Shown here piece by piece: positions 8,827-18,620 of a DNA stretch of 64,000 nt; position 1 is the first letter of the stretch, and every line of letters begins with the position of its first letter. Origin of the DNA: Rhizobium sullae (lineage in GTDB: Bacteria; Pseudomonadota; Alphaproteobacteria; Rhizobiales; Rhizobiaceae). The notes beneath the pieces are model-generated. The model searched no databases. It was not told where the DNA came from and saw only the letters and a program-made list of their open reading frames with translations. The stretch lies in assembly GCF_900169785.1 (NCBI RefSeq), contig NZ_FWER01000009.1:192855-256854 (forward strand). Reading direction: 5' to 3'. A program made the position numbers and the translations under genes.

Positions 8827-9879
8827 TTGAACGGACAAGAATTGGTTTCTTCTTCACCGCGCCACCCACGCATTGCGAGCGACGCCAATCACTTCGTCCT
8901 GACGTTCGAGAACAACCGGTTCGCCAGCGAGCTATTCGGTCAGTTCGATCAGAACCTGAAGCTTCTGGAGGAGCGGCTGCATATCGACGCGCGCGCGCGC
9001 GGCAATTCCGTTGTCATTACTGGCGATGTCGTCGCCACCAATCAGGCCCGGCGTACGCTGGACTACCTCTATGAAAAGCTCCAGAAAGGCGGCAGCGTGG
9101 AACGATCCGACGTGGAAGGCGCAATCCGCATGGCGGTTGCCGCCGACGATCAGCTGAGCCTGCCGACCATGGAGAAAAAAGCCAAGCTCACCATGGCGCA
9201 GATTTCGACACGCAAGAAGACGATCGTTGCGCGGACGCCGACGCAGGACGCCTATATACGCGCCATGGAACGCGCGGAACTGGTCTTCGGTGTCGGCCCA
9301 GCCGGCACGGGGAAGACCTACCTCGCCGTCGCGCATGCGGCCCAGATGCTGGAGCGCGGCGCTGTCGAGAAGATCATCCTTTCGCGGCCGGCGGTCGAGG
9401 CCGGCGAGCGTCTTGGCTTCCTGCCTGGCGACATGAAGGAGAAGGTCGATCCCTATCTCCGGCCGCTCTATGATGCGCTCTACGACATGATCCCGGGAGA
9501 CAAGGTCGAGCGCGCGATCACGGCTGGCGTCATCGAGATTGCGCCGCTCGCCTTCATGCGCGGGCGCACGCTCTCGAACGCGGCCATCATTCTCGACGAA
9601 GCGCAGAACACAACATCGATGCAGATGAAGATGTTCCTGACGCGCCTCGGCGAGAATTCACGCATGATCGTCACCGGCGATCCAAGCCAGATCGACTTGC
9701 CGCGCGGCGTGAAATCCGGACTTATCGAAGCGCTGCATCTGCTTGACGGCGTGGAAGGAATTTCGACCATCCGCTTCAAGGATGTCGACGTCGTTCGCCA
9801 TCCGTTGGTCGGACGGATCGTGAGGGCCTACGACGCCACCTATACGACGCGGCCGGAAGACGCCGGCCCGCAGGTCTGA
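8827..9879 (+). CDS. PhoH-like ATPase (PhoL/YbeZ)
   Basis: This 350-residue cytoplasmic P-loop ATPase has Walker A in [14 protein letters not shown] and Walker B in AIILDEAQN, preceded by an N-terminal domain of about 110 residues typical of YbeZ-type PhoH proteins. Its partner YbeY follows directly, overlapping by one base, and miaB precedes it, the widespread miaB–ybeZ–ybeY–corC–lnt order. That cluster is linked to ribosome and RNA quality control. It starts at a TTG 14 bases after miaB. The old name PhoH refers to phosphate-starvation control in E. coli, for which there is no sign here. Confidence 0.92.
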   Translation: MNGQELVSSSPRHPRIASDANHFVLTFENNRFASELFGQFDQNLKLLEERLHIDARARGNSVVITGDVVATNQARRTLDYLYEKLQKGGSVERSDVEGAIRMAVAADDQLSLPTMEKKAKLTMAQISTRKKTIVARTPTQDAYIRAMERAELVFGVGPAGTGKTYLAVAHAAQMLERGAVEKIILSRPAVEAGERLGFLPGDMKEKVDPYLRPLYDALYDMIPGDKVERAITAGVIEIAPLAFMRGRTLSNAAIILDEAQNTTSMQMKMFLTRLGENSRMIVTGDPSQIDLPRGVKSGLIEALHLLDGVEGISTIRFKDVDVVRHPLVGRIVRAYDATYTTRPEDAGPQV

Positions 9880-10394
9880 TGGCCGAACTCGACATCCAGA
9901 TCAGCATCGAGGAAGGCGACTGGCCCTCCGAGGGTGAACTTCAGGCTTTGGCGGAACGCGTGCTGGAAGCGGCGGCGACGTTTCTCAAGAAAAATGAGAA
10001 GCAGCCGTTTCCCACGACGGCAACTGAGCTTTCGCTTGTCTTCACGGATGACGAATCCATCCGCACCATCAACGCCGAATGGCGCAAGAAGGACAAGGCC
10101 ACCAATGTTCTCTCCTTTCCGGCTTTTCCGATAATCCCAGGAAAGATGCCAGGTCCGATGCTTGGTGATATCATTATCGCCAGGGAGACCGTCGAACGGG
10201 AAGCGCGGGAGCTCGAAAAGCCGTTCGAAGACCATCTGACGCATCTGATGGTGCATGGTTTCTTGCATCTCTTCGGCTACGACCATATGAATAGTGACGA
10301 AGCCGAAATTATGGAGGGTTTGGAGACTCGCATTTTGGCAGTACTCGGCCTATCTGACCCATACGAGGGTCAAGACCTTAAAATGGAACCATGA
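9879..10394 (+). CDS. ybeY: Endoribonuclease YbeY
   Basis: YbeY is a zinc-dependent single-strand endoribonuclease needed for 16S rRNA 3' maturation and ribosome quality control; in S. meliloti it also affects sRNA function. The 171-residue protein has the full metal-binding signature [15 protein letters not shown] with its three histidines. It also carries the upstream family segment [20 protein letters not shown]. It overlaps phoH by one base and corC by four, so the three are translationally coupled. Confidence 0.95.
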   Translation: MAELDIQISIEEGDWPSEGELQALAERVLEAAATFLKKNEKQPFPTTATELSLVFTDDESIRTINAEWRKKDKATNVLSFPAFPIIPGKMPGPMLGDIIIARETVEREARELEKPFEDHLTHLMVHGFLHLFGYDHMNSDEAEIMEGLETRILAVLGLSDPYEGQDLKMEP

Positions 10395-11521
10395 GCGACT
10401 TTACAACGAAACCGGCGGCGGACACCAAGGACGCCGATCAATCCTCCTCCTCAGATGAGGCGGGCAGTAGTAGCAGGTATTCCGGACGATCATTCTGGGC
10501 GCGCGCCGCCCGCATCCTTCGCCCGCAGCAGGGCTCGCGCATTCGCGAAGATCTCGCCGACGCGCTGATGACTAACGATACCGGCGACGATGCCTTTTCG
10601 CCCGACGAGCGGGCGATGCTTCACAACATCTTGCGTTTCCGCGAAGTGCGCGTTGCCGACGTCATGGTTCCGCGCGCCGACATCGAGGCGGTCGACCAGA
10701 ACATCACCATCGGTGAATTGATGATCCTCTTTGAGGAATCAGGCCGCTCTCGCATGCCGGTCTATGCCGATACACTCGACGATCCGCGCGGCATGGTGCA
10801 TATCCGCGACTTGCTTTCCTATGTCGCCAAGCAGGCGCGCAACAAGCGCCGGACAGGCTCCAAGACTGTTAAGCCGGTCGTCGAGATCGCTACCGAGAAC
10901 ATTCAGAAGCCGGCGCGCTCGGCAAAGCCGAATTTCGACCTTGCGCGCGTCGACCTGCAAAAGACGCTTGCCGAGGCCGGCATCGTCCGCAAGATCCTTT
11001 TCGTGCCGCCATCGATGTTGGCATCCGATCTGCTTCGCCGCATGCAGGTGAACCGCACGCAGATGGCGCTGGTCATCGATGAATATGGCGGCACCGATGG
11101 GCTTGCTTCGCACGAGGACATCGTCGAGATGGTCGTCGGCGATATCGATGACGAGCATGATGACGAAGAGGTCATGTTCAAGCGCATTTCCGAAGACGTC
11201 TTCGTAGCGGATGCCCGCGTCGAATTGGAAGAGATTGCAGAGGCGATCGGCCCGGATTTCGACATCAGCGAGCAGGTGGACGAGGTCGATACGCTGGGTG
11301 GCCTTATCTTCTCCGCCCTCGGCCGCATCCCGGTTCGGGGCGAAGTCGTCCAAGCGCTGCCGGATTTCGAATTCCACATTCTTGAGGCCGACCCGCGCCG
11401 GATTAAGCGGGTGCGCATCACCCGCAAGCGTCAGGCAATCCGCCGCCGCGTCAAGGCAGACGACAGTGCGACTGGACCTGAAACGGCTGACGAACGGCCT
11501 GCCGAATCAACATCGAACTGA
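10391..11521 (+). CDS. corC: CorC/HlyC-family protein (CBS-pair, TlyC type)
   Basis: The 376-residue protein lacks membrane segments. It has two CBS domains (around [15 protein letters not shown] and [15 protein letters not shown]) followed by a CorC_HlyC domain ([20 protein letters not shown]). This architecture belongs to the short CorC/TlyC proteins, linked to magnesium and cobalt efflux in E. coli and annotated as hemolysins in older work. The N-terminus (about 30 residues) and C-terminus are low-complexity and charged. It overlaps ybeY and precedes lnt, as in E. coli and most alphaproteobacteria. The true biochemical role is unsettled. Confidence 0.9.
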   Translation: MSDFTTKPAADTKDADQSSSSDEAGSSSRYSGRSFWARAARILRPQQGSRIREDLADALMTNDTGDDAFSPDERAMLHNILRFREVRVADVMVPRADIEAVDQNITIGELMILFEESGRSRMPVYADTLDDPRGMVHIRDLLSYVAKQARNKRRTGSKTVKPVVEIATENIQKPARSAKPNFDLARVDLQKTLAEAGIVRKILFVPPSMLASDLLRRMQVNRTQMALVIDEYGGTDGLASHEDIVEMVVGDIDDEHDDEEVMFKRISEDVFVADARVELEEIAEAIGPDFDISEQVDEVDTLGGLIFSALGRIPVRGEVVQALPDFEFHILEADPRRIKRVRITRKRQAIRRRVKADDSATGPETADERPAESTSN

Positions 11522-11599
11522 TTTCCGTGAGGCACGACAACGCGCCGCTTTTTTGAAAGACTGCGGAGCGGGTTGATTCGCGGCGTGAATGGAGTGCGC

Positions 11600-13204
11600 A
11601 TGGAGCGGCTTGCGGACAAGGTCATCCTGGTCTGGGGGGTCAAACGGGCAGTGCTGGCGGTCTTTGCCGGCGCATTCGCCGTTCTGGCGCTTCCGCCGAT
11701 CGGCTTTTTCGCAGCGATGTTCCTTTCATTCACGCTCCTCGTCTGGCTGATCGACGGCGCAACTGCCTCCCCCGAGGCGAGCTTCCTCGGCCGCCTCTGG
11801 CCCTCATTCGTGATCGGCTGGCTCTTCGGCTTCGGCTATTTCGTCGCAGGCCTTTGGTGGCTCGGCCATGCCTTGATGATCGACTCGGAAGAATTTGCCT
11901 GGGCGCTGCCATTGGCGACCCTCGGCCTGCCGGCGGTGCTGTCAATCTATTATGGCCTCGCTGCAGCTATCGCCCGTGTCTTCTGGTCGGACGGGATGGG
12001 CCGCATTGCGGCGCTCGCCGCAGCCTTCGGCCTCTTCGAGTGGTTGCGCAGCGTCACTTTCACGGGCTTTCCCTGGAATGCGATCGGCTACGGCATCATG
12101 CCTATGCCGCTGATGATGCAATCCGCGCATATCATCGGCGCCATGGGCGTGACTGCGCTTGCCGTCTTCGTCTTCGCTGCGCCTGCCCTTCTTGGTACGC
12201 GTCAGGGTGCGACGATGGGTGTGGGACTCGCCACACTGCTCTTTGCAGCTCATCTCGGTTATGGCGGCTATGTCCTTTATGTCGCGCCGAAGGCTCCGCC
12301 GCTGCCGCAAGAGAAGCAACCGGTTATCCGCCTTGTGCAGCCGATGATTGATCAGGCTGCCAAGCTCGACAACAATGCCGATCGCTCGGCGATCTTCGAG
12401 CTTCACTTGAAGTTTTCCGCCGAGGCGCCGAAGGATGGAGGAAAGAAGCCGAACATCATCGTCTGGCCGGAGACGTCGATCCCTTTCATCCTCACCGATA
12501 ATCAGGATGCCCTTACCCGGATCGCCGATACGCTCGACGACGACCAGATTCTGATTGCAGGTGCTGTTCGCGCCGAAGAGATGGGGCCGGGAAACCCCGT
12601 GCGCTACTACAATTCGATCTATGCGATCGACGGACGCGGCCAGATCGTCGCGGCTTCCGACAAGATGCATCTCGTTCCGTTCGGCGAATATGTGCCCTTC
12701 GAGAATATCCTCGACAATTTCGGCATCACGAATATCGTCGAAATGCCGGGCGGGTTCTCTGCCGCGGCGGCGCGCCATCTCCTGGAACTGCCGACGGGAC
12801 TGAAGCTCTATCCTCTCGTCTGCTATGAGATCATCTTCCCGGATGAGATGACCGGCGACATCGCTGATGCGGGCGCGATCCTGAACATCACGAACGACGC
12901 CTGGTTCGGCAATACGCCTGGCCCTTATCAGCATTTCCAGCAGGCGCGGGTACGTGCCGTGGAGACCGGATTGCCGCTGATTCGCGATGCCAACAGCGGC
13001 GTTTCAGCGATCGTGGACGCCCACGGCCAGATTGTCGCAGGACTGGGTCTCAATCAAGCAGGCTTCGTCGACGCAACTCTTGAGGGATTCGGCAGCGCTT
13101 CCCGGAGTTCGTTTTCGCGACAGACTTACTTCTGGTTGACTGAAACGTTACTGATTTTGATTGTGTCGATTTCCCGTTTTGGTTTTATTTTCAAGCCGAA
13201 TTGA
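11600..13204 (+). CDS. lnt: Apolipoprotein N-acyltransferase
   Basis: Lnt adds the third acyl chain to the N-terminal Cys of lipoproteins in the inner membrane. The 534-residue protein has an N-terminal half of about six hydrophobic segments and a C-terminal nitrilase-like domain. The catalytic triad is visible: Glu in VWPETSIPF, Lys in DKMHLVPFGEY and Cys in YPLVCYEIIFPD. The chosen ATG (MERLADK) has GGAG just upstream; a TTG nine codons earlier is less likely. It closes the miaB-to-lnt gene cluster. Confidence 0.94.
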   Translation: MERLADKVILVWGVKRAVLAVFAGAFAVLALPPIGFFAAMFLSFTLLVWLIDGATASPEASFLGRLWPSFVIGWLFGFGYFVAGLWWLGHALMIDSEEFAWALPLATLGLPAVLSIYYGLAAAIARVFWSDGMGRIAALAAAFGLFEWLRSVTFTGFPWNAIGYGIMPMPLMMQSAHIIGAMGVTALAVFVFAAPALLGTRQGATMGVGLATLLFAAHLGYGGYVLYVAPKAPPLPQEKQPVIRLVQPMIDQAAKLDNNADRSAIFELHLKFSAEAPKDGGKKPNIIVWPETSIPFILTDNQDALTRIADTLDDDQILIAGAVRAEEMGPGNPVRYYNSIYAIDGRGQIVAASDKMHLVPFGEYVPFENILDNFGITNIVEMPGGFSAAAARHLLELPTGLKLYPLVCYEIIFPDEMTGDIADAGAILNITNDAWFGNTPGPYQHFQQARVRAVETGLPLIRDANSGVSAIVDAHGQIVAGLGLNQAGFVDATLEGFGSASRSSFSRQTYFWLTETLLILIVSISRFGFIFKPN

Positions 13205-13354
13205 CCAAAAACCCCTAAAATTGCATAGTGGTCGCGATCGGCGTTGTTAACGTATGCTTGATGATAGGGTTTACGCCGCTTACAACGTGGCGTTACGGAT
13301 GGGTCTGGGCACTGCCGGTTTAACCAGGTTGAAAATCTTTGCTAGGGCACGACC

Positions 13355-13774
13355 ATGATTGAAAACAAGAAGAAGCCTAACCCGATCGACATCCACGTCG
13401 GCAGTCGCATTCGGCTTCGCCGTACAATGCTTGGCATGAGCCAGGAGAAGCTGGGCGAAAGCCTCGGGATCACTTTTCAGCAGATCCAGAAGTACGAGAA
13501 GGGTACAAACCGCGTCGGTGCGAGCCGCCTGCAGAACATCTCGAGTATTCTCAACGTCCCGGTTTCCTTTTTCTTCGAGGACGCTCCGGGCGATCACGCC
13601 GGCGGATTGACCGGCATGGCAGAGGCATCGAGCTCGAATTATGTTGTCGATTTCCTCTCCTCCTCGGAAGGGCTTCAGCTCAACCGGGCCTTCGTAAAGA
13701 TTTCCGACCCCAAGGTTCGCCGCAAGGTCGTGGAGCTTGTGAAGGCGCTGGCCGCCGAGGCCGACGCGGACTGA
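13355..13774 (+). CDS. praR: XRE-type transcriptional regulator PraR
   Basis: This 139-residue regulator has an N-terminal helix-turn-helix (GSRIRLRRTMLGMSQEKLGE, then GITFQQIQKYEKGTNR) and a C-terminal part without known ligand motifs. It closely resembles the rhizobial PraR proteins, which in R. leguminosarum repress quorum-sensing and biofilm genes and in Azorhizobium control symbiosis genes. It stands alone with 150 bases in front and a strong terminator behind, and metK follows. The name comes from sequence recognition of the highly conserved N-terminal half. Confidence 0.82.
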   Translation: MIENKKKPNPIDIHVGSRIRLRRTMLGMSQEKLGESLGITFQQIQKYEKGTNRVGASRLQNISSILNVPVSFFFEDAPGDHAGGLTGMAEASSSNYVVDFLSSSEGLQLNRAFVKISDPKVRRKVVELVKALAAEADAD

Positions 13775-13798
13775 ACCCTTTGATGACCGCAGTTTTGA

Positions 13799-13824
13799 AA
13801 GGTGGTCGAAAGGCCACCTTTTTT
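13799..13824 (+). terminator. Rho-independent terminator after praR
   Basis: A nine-pair stem AAGGTGGTC / GGCCACCTT (one T·G pair) closes on a GAAA tetraloop and runs into TTTT(TT). It starts 25 bases after the praR stop and separates praR from metK. Confidence 0.93.
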
Positions 13825-13952
13825 GCGTTTTATGGGCAAAATTTACCATTTCGCCGCAGATATAAAGATATATATATGTCCTTGTGTGCTTGTTTTTCGA
13901 ACGCGAAATGAGTACCAACTACACGGCTTTTGTTCTTTGAGGGGAATCCCGA

Positions 13953-15206
13953 ATGCGCGCGAATTATTTTTTCACCAGCGAGTCAGTTGCCGAAGGTCAC
14001 CCGGACAAGGTGTGTGACCGCATCTCCGACGAGATCGTCGATCTGGTCTATCGTGAAGCGGCCAAAACCGGCATCAACCCCTGGGGCGTGCGCATTGCCT
14101 GCGAAACCCTGGCGACGACGAACCGCGTTGTGATCGCCGGTGAAGTCCGTCTGCCACCGAGCCTGATGAAGAAGGATAAGAACGGCAACGACGTCATCAA
14201 CCCGTCGAAATTCAAGGCTGCAGCCCGCCGCGCTATCAAGGACATCGGCTACGAGCAGGAAGGCTTCCACTGGAAAAAGGCAAAGATCGACGTGCTGCTG
14301 CACTCGCAGTCTGCCGATATCGCACAGGGCGTCGACAATGCAGCCGACCAGCAGGGTGACGAAGGTGCCGGCGACCAAGGCATCATGTTCGGCTACGCCT
14401 GCAAGGAAACGCCGGACCTCATGCCAGCTCCGATCTACTACTCCCACAAGATCCTGCAACTGCTGGCCACAGCCCGCAAGAAAGGCGACGGCGATGTCGC
14501 CAAGCTTGGCCCGGACGCCAAGAGCCAGGTGACCGTGCGCTACATCGACGGTAAGCCTGCCGAAGTGACCTCGATCGTTCTTTCGACCCAGCATCTCGAT
14601 GACAGCTGGGATTCGAAGAAGGTTCGCGCCGTTGTGGAGCCTTACATCCGCGAAGCGCTGGGCGATCTGCCGATCGCCAAGGAATGCAACTGGTACATCA
14701 ACCCGACCGGCAAGTTCGTCATCGGCGGCCCGGACGGCGATGCTGGTCTTACCGGCCGCAAGATCATCGTCGACACCTATGGCGGTGCCGCTCCCCACGG
14801 CGGCGGCGCATTCTCCGGTAAGGACACGACCAAGGTCGACCGGTCCGCAGCCTATGCTGCCCGCTATCTTGCGAAGAACGTCGTCGCCGCAGGTCTTGCC
14901 GACCGCTGCACGATCCAGCTCTCCTATGCGATCGGCGTCGCACAGCCGCTGTCGATCTATGTCGATCTGCACGGCACCGGCAAGGGCGTGACGGAAGACC
15001 AAGTCGAGGCGGCGATCCGCAAGAACATGGACCTGTCACCGACCGGCATCCGCCGCCATCTCGACCTCAACAAGCCGATCTACGCCAAGACCTCGGCCTA
15101 TGGCCACTTCGGCCGCAAGGCAGGCCGTGATGGCTCGTTCTCATGGGAACGCACGGATCTCGTCAAGGCGCTGAAGGAAGCCGTGAAGCTTCGGGCGGTG
15201 GCATGA
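13953..15206 (+). CDS. metK: S-adenosylmethionine synthetase
   Basis: MetK makes S-adenosylmethionine from methionine and ATP in the cytoplasm. The 417-residue protein has the expected signatures: [20 protein letters not shown] near the start, [12 protein letters not shown] (ATP-binding hexapeptide region) and [19 protein letters not shown]. Length fits the alphaproteobacterial form. The ATG is preceded by GAGGGGAAT. The leader of about 130 bases after the praR terminator is AT-rich; I could not match it to a SAM riboswitch. The stop overlaps the start of trmB (ATGA). Confidence 0.97.
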   Translation: MRANYFFTSESVAEGHPDKVCDRISDEIVDLVYREAAKTGINPWGVRIACETLATTNRVVIAGEVRLPPSLMKKDKNGNDVINPSKFKAAARRAIKDIGYEQEGFHWKKAKIDVLLHSQSADIAQGVDNAADQQGDEGAGDQGIMFGYACKETPDLMPAPIYYSHKILQLLATARKKGDGDVAKLGPDAKSQVTVRYIDGKPAEVTSIVLSTQHLDDSWDSKKVRAVVEPYIREALGDLPIAKECNWYINPTGKFVIGGPDGDAGLTGRKIIVDTYGGAAPHGGGAFSGKDTTKVDRSAAYAARYLAKNVVAAGLADRCTIQLSYAIGVAQPLSIYVDLHGTGKGVTEDQVEAAIRKNMDLSPTGIRRHLDLNKPIYAKTSAYGHFGRKAGRDGSFSWERTDLVKALKEAVKLRAVA

Positions 15207-15904
15207 CGGATATGGAGCGCCGGGGGCGCGCGACCGAAGCTTTCTTCGGTCGCCGCAAGGGAAAGGCTCTCCGCGAACATCAAGCGGAAAGACTTCATAC
15301 GCTGCTCCCGGCATTCCTCATCGATCTTTCGGCGGCTCCACCAGAGCCGCTGAAAAACCTCTTTCCGGTTCCGACTGAACGGCTGCGCCTGGAAATCGGT
15401 TTCGGCGGTGGCGAACATCTGATCCACCGCGCTCTGGAAATGCCCTCCACCGGCTTCATCGGCGTCGAACCCTTCATCAATTCCATGCAGAAACTGCTGG
15501 CGAGCATTGAGGCAAAGGGTGCAAAGAATATCCGTGTCTATAACGACGATGCAACGCAACTGCTCGACTGGCTGCCCGACGGCAGCCTGGATCAGATTGA
15601 TCTGCTCTATCCCGATCCATGGCCGAAGCGGAAGCACTGGAAACGGCGCTTCGTTTCCAAGACCAATCTCGACCGTTTCCATCGCGTACTGAAGCCCGGC
15701 GGGCTCTTCTGCTTCGCCTCGGACATTGATACCTACGTGAATTGGACGCTGCTGAAGTGCCGCGATCACGGCGGCTTCGACTGGCTTGCGGAAACCGCCG
15801 CCGACTGGCTGACGCCCTATGAGGGTTGGCCGAGCACACGCTACGAGGCCAAGGCCCGGCGGGAGGGCAGATCCTCCGCCTATCTGACGTTCAAGAAGGT
15901 CTAA
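15203..15904 (+). CDS. trmB: tRNA (guanine-N7-)-methyltransferase
   Basis: TrmB methylates G46 in tRNA variable loops, using SAM. The 233-residue protein has motif I as [17 protein letters not shown] and the substrate motif [19 protein letters not shown], a TrmB hallmark. The frame overlaps the end of metK, but the ATG overlapping the metK stop (ATGA) gives the usual length and start MTDMERRG. Coupling to metK links the methyl donor with a user enzyme. Confidence 0.93.
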   Translation: MTDMERRGRATEAFFGRRKGKALREHQAERLHTLLPAFLIDLSAAPPEPLKNLFPVPTERLRLEIGFGGGEHLIHRALEMPSTGFIGVEPFINSMQKLLASIEAKGAKNIRVYNDDATQLLDWLPDGSLDQIDLLYPDPWPKRKHWKRRFVSKTNLDRFHRVLKPGGLFCFASDIDTYVNWTLLKCRDHGGFDWLAETAADWLTPYEGWPSTRYEAKARREGRSSAYLTFKKV

Positions 15905-15924
15905 GCCTGCTTTTCAGTGCAGGC
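15905..15924. terminator. Possible bidirectional hairpin between trmB and the DUF1150 gene
   Basis: GCCTGC and GCAGGC flank an eight-base loop right after the trmB stop and across the stop of the convergent DUF1150 gene. There is no strong T-run on either side, so termination here is only a possibility. Confidence 0.35.
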
Positions 15925-16171
15925 TCACCGTCTTCAGTTCGTCTTCAGCTGCCTTGAAGAAGGTGCTGGAGCGATTATCCGTGAGCAGGATCGGCGTTCC
16001 GTCTGCGCCGAAGAGGGCCCAAAGGTCCACGCCCGGATCGATATCCGGCGCTTCGGGGAAGCACTTCGACACCTCATCAGTGCGCATCTTGCGGATATAG
16101 GCGACCTCGCCGTTGCCGATACCGGCTAGCTCGGACTTGGTCAGGTGAGAATTCGCTTCTTTCATCAACAT
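15914..16171 (-). CDS. DUF1150 family small protein, heat-shock partner
   Basis: This 85-residue protein matches the alphaproteobacterial DUF1150 family (KSELAGIGNGEVAYIRKM, then a stretch with ALFGADGTPILLTDNR). It lies 47 bases behind the Hsp20 gene on the same strand, a pairing often seen in rhizobia, and so is probably co-expressed upon heat shock. The start was set at the ATG with GGAGG seven bases upstream; further upstream codons are not conserved. No biochemical function is known to me. Confidence 0.82.
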   Translation of the reverse strand: MLMKEANSHLTKSELAGIGNGEVAYIRKMRTDEVSKCFPEAPDIDPGVDLWALFGADGTPILLTDNRSSTFFKAAEDELKTVSLH

Positions 16172-16218
16172 TCCTGTACCTCCGGGAGAAGGGACCAACA
16201 GCCGAATGGGCCGTTGTC

Positions 16219-16644
16219 CTACTGTGAGACCGAAATGTTAATTTTCTTCACCATGCGCGCCGGTTCCGGACGAACGAGATCGACGGCCAGCAATCCGTTC
16301 CTGAGGCTGGCACCCAGAACCTGCATGCCATCTGCCAACACGAACGTGCGCTGGAACTGACGGGCGGCAATACCGCGATAAAGATATTCATGCTCGCCCT
16401 GCTCGACCTGGCGGCCGCGGATCAACAGTTGGTTCTCTTCGATGGTAACGTCGAGCTCTTCTTCACTGAAGCCCGCGACAGCAAGCGTGATGCGCAAGCG
16501 TTCAGGTGCCCCGTGACCGGCGGCGATACGTTCGATATTGTAGGGCGGGTAACCGTCGCTTGCCTTGGAAATGCGTTCAAGCGTCTTTTCCATGGCATCG
16601 AAGCCCAGAAGCAGCGGGCTGGCGAAAGGTGTCATGCGGCTCAT
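16219..16644 (-). CDS. Small heat-shock protein (Hsp20/IbpA family)
   Basis: The 141-residue protein has a short N-terminal arm (MSRMTPFASPLLLGFDAMEK) typical of rhizobial class A small heat-shock proteins, the alpha-crystallin domain (DGYPPYNIERI to LVRPEPARM) and a C-terminal KKINI, an I-x-I-type oligomerisation tail. Such proteins bind unfolding proteins in the cytoplasm. Upstream are an RpoH-like promoter and a ROSE-like hairpin covering the ribosome-binding site, so both transcription and translation appear heat-controlled. The DUF1150 gene follows in the same unit. Confidence 0.93.
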   Translation of the reverse strand: MSRMTPFASPLLLGFDAMEKTLERISKASDGYPPYNIERIAAGHGAPERLRITLAVAGFSEEELDVTIEENQLLIRGRQVEQGEHEYLYRGIAARQFQRTFVLADGMQVLGASLRNGLLAVDLVRPEPARMVKKINISVSQ

Positions 16645-16700
16645 CTTTCAAAGTCCTTGATGCAAGCGACCTTCCCGGACCTAAGCGTAGCATCCGGACG
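16645..16700 (-). promoter_or_regulatory. ROSE-like RNA thermometer in the hsp20 5' UTR
   Basis: Read on the minus strand, the leader forms two hairpins. The upstream one pairs CCGGA with TCCGG (16675–16697). The one next to the start codon is GUCGCUUGCAUCAAGGAC (16653–16670): GUC and CUUG pair with CAAG and GAC around a CAU loop, leaving one bulged G. The Shine-Dalgarno AAGGA lies in the 3' arm and faces UCGCU, which fits the U(U/C)GCU anti-SD motif known from ROSE elements. Flanking AAG/UUU can extend the stem. The ATG follows nine bases after AAGGA. Confidence 0.82.
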
Positions 16701-16706
16701 CCGTTA

Positions 16707-16735
16707 ATATGGGAAGCGTGTACCTTTCGCGCAAG
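16707..16735 (-). promoter_or_regulatory. RpoH (sigma-32)-type promoter of hsp20
   Basis: On the minus strand CTTG (16732–16735) and CCCATAT (16707–16713) are separated by 18 bases, matching the alphaproteobacterial heat-shock promoter pattern CTTG-N17/18-C(C/T)(C/T)AT. A transcript starting about seven bases downstream would begin just before the ROSE-like hairpins. Confidence 0.75.
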
Positions 16736-16911
16736 ACATATGCGGCGCATCGCCGACATATGAATTTAAGACGGTTGGACTCAAGCAGTTGCTTGACAAA
16801 GATCATGGCGGCTCGCATCAAATCGTCGCCCGCAACGGCTGCGCCGATCTGCGACGGAACGATAAACGAACGGTGCCTGCCACGACGTGCACCTTGAGAC
16901 GGAACGACGAA

Positions 16912-17856
16912 ATGGCGACCCCCAGAAAGATCATCATCGACACCGATCCCGGCCAGGACGATGCAGCGGCCATCATGCTTGCCTTCGGCAGTCCCGAAGA
17001 GCTGGAAGTGCTCGGCATTACGACCGTCGCGGGCAACGTGCCGCTCTCCTACACGAGCCGCAATGCGCGCATCGTCTGCGAGCTCTGCGGACGGACCGAC
17101 ACGAAGGTTTTTGCAGGTGCGGATGCACCAATCGCGCGCAAACTGGTCACGGCCGAGCACGTGCACGGAAAGACCGGCCTCGATGGACCTGAGCTCGATG
17201 AACCGACAATGCCGTTGAAGGCAGGGCACGCGGTCGACTTCATCATCGAGACGCTTCGCCGCGAGCCGGGAGGCATGGTGACGCTTTGCACGCTGGGACC
17301 GCTCACCAATATCGGCATGGCCTTCCAGAAAGCGCCGGATATCATTCCGCGCATCCGCGAACTGGTGATGATGGGAGGCGGGTTCTTCGAGGGCGGCAAC
17401 ATCACACCGGCCGCGGAATTCAACATCTATGTCGATCCGGAAGCGGCCGACATCGTCTTCCGTTCGGGCGTGCCGATCGTGATGATGCCGCTCGACGTGA
17501 CGCATCAGCTGCTGACGCGGAAGGATCGCGTAAAGCGCATGGCCGATCTCGGTACGGCACCGGCGAAAGCAATGGTCGAAATGCTGGAGTTTTTTGAGCG
17601 CTTCGATGTCGAGAAATATGGCTCCGACGGCGGGCCGCTACACGATCCGACTGTCGTCGCCTACCTGCTAAAGCCGGAGCTTTTCAAGGGCCGTGACTGC
17701 AATGTCGAGATCGAGGTGAAGTCGGAGCTGACCGTGGGCATGACGGTCGTCGACTGGTGGCATGTGACCGACCGTAAGCGCAATGCCAAGGTGATGCGCC
17801 ATGTGGATGCGGACGGCTTCTTCGATCTACTGATCGAGCGCTTCGCCCGCATCTGA
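16912..17856 (+). CDS. Inosine/uridine-preferring nucleoside hydrolase family protein
   Basis: The 314-residue protein opens with KIIIDTDPGQDDAAAIMLA, the Asp cluster that binds calcium in nucleoside hydrolases. It has VTLCTLGPLTNIG and MMGGGFFEGGNITPAAEFNIYVD further on, and GPLHDPTVVAYLL near the end, with the catalytic-site Asp and His. These enzymes split ribonucleosides into base and ribose. The frame is open 41 codons further upstream, but the ATG with MATPRKIIIDTD is the natural N-terminus. It stands alone. Exact nucleoside preference is not readable. Confidence 0.9.
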   Translation: MATPRKIIIDTDPGQDDAAAIMLAFGSPEELEVLGITTVAGNVPLSYTSRNARIVCELCGRTDTKVFAGADAPIARKLVTAEHVHGKTGLDGPELDEPTMPLKAGHAVDFIIETLRREPGGMVTLCTLGPLTNIGMAFQKAPDIIPRIRELVMMGGGFFEGGNITPAAEFNIYVDPEAADIVFRSGVPIVMMPLDVTHQLLTRKDRVKRMADLGTAPAKAMVEMLEFFERFDVEKYGSDGGPLHDPTVVAYLLKPELFKGRDCNVEIEVKSELTVGMTVVDWWHVTDRKRNAKVMRHVDADGFFDLLIERFARI

Positions 17857-17888
17857 TTTTCAGACTGATCGTTGAGGCGTCTGAGAGA

Positions 17889-18521
17889 TCAGGCGTCCTT
17901 TTCGGTGAACGCCGTATTGATATCCGCTTCAGCTGCCTTCGGGCCGCCCTTGGCGACGCCAACCATTGCCGGGCGAAGAACCCGCTCGCCGATCGTGAAG
18001 CCTGCCTGAACGACCTGGACGACCGTGTTGTTCGGCACTTCGGCATTCGGGACCTCGAAGATCGCCTGATGGAAGTTCGGATCGAACTTCTGTCCGACCG
18101 GATCCAGCTTGCGGACGCCGTGACGCTCAAGCGCGGAGAGCATCGAGCGCTCCGTCATCTCGACACCTTCGATCAATGTGTCGAGGCCCGCCTCGCCCGC
18201 TTCCTTCGCTTCGGCTGGGATAGCATCGAGCGCGCGGCGCAAATTATCCGAGACGGCAAGCATATCGCGCGCGAAGCCCGCGACTGAGTAGGACTTTGCA
18301 TCCTTCACATCGCGCTCAGTGCGACGTCGCAGATTATCCATTTCGGCGGCAAGGCGCAGATAGCGCTCACGCAGCTCGACATTCTCAGCCTTGAGCACTT
18401 CAAGCGGATCCGGCTGTGGCGGCGCTTCAACCGTGGTTTCGTTCTCGACGTTTGCGGCAGCGTCGTCTGCGGCTTCAGCCGCGGCAGCGTCAGGTCCGTT
18501 TTTCGTCGTTTCGTCCGTCAT
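17889..18521 (-). CDS. grpE: Nucleotide exchange factor GrpE
   Basis: GrpE releases ADP from DnaK. This 210-residue protein has an acidic, alanine-rich N-terminal tail of about 45 residues, then the long helix ([20 protein letters not shown]), and the beta domain with [15 protein letters not shown] and [17 protein letters not shown]. The start is the ATG at MTDETTKNG; upstream codons are not conserved. It lies about 100 bases downstream of hrcA on the same strand, the typical hrcA–grpE order. Confidence 0.95.
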   Translation of the reverse strand: MTDETTKNGPDAAAAEAADDAAANVENETTVEAPPQPDPLEVLKAENVELRERYLRLAAEMDNLRRRTERDVKDAKSYSVAGFARDMLAVSDNLRRALDAIPAEAKEAGEAGLDTLIEGVEMTERSMLSALERHGVRKLDPVGQKFDPNFHQAIFEVPNAEVPNNTVVQVVQAGFTIGERVLRPAMVGVAKGGPKAAEADINTAFTEKDA

Positions 18522-18620
18522 GACGGTCTCCGGTAGTGGGTTTCCTTGAGATGCGCCCGATATCGAACTTCGATCGCAAAAAATCAAGTCTGCGTGACAA
18601 AGAAGGAGCAATTCGGGAGT

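Noticed and set aside
13825..13952. SAM riboswitch in the metK leader
   Set aside because: I could not match the AT-rich leader to the conserved core of SAM-II or SAM/SAH elements by eye; a covariance-model search would decide.
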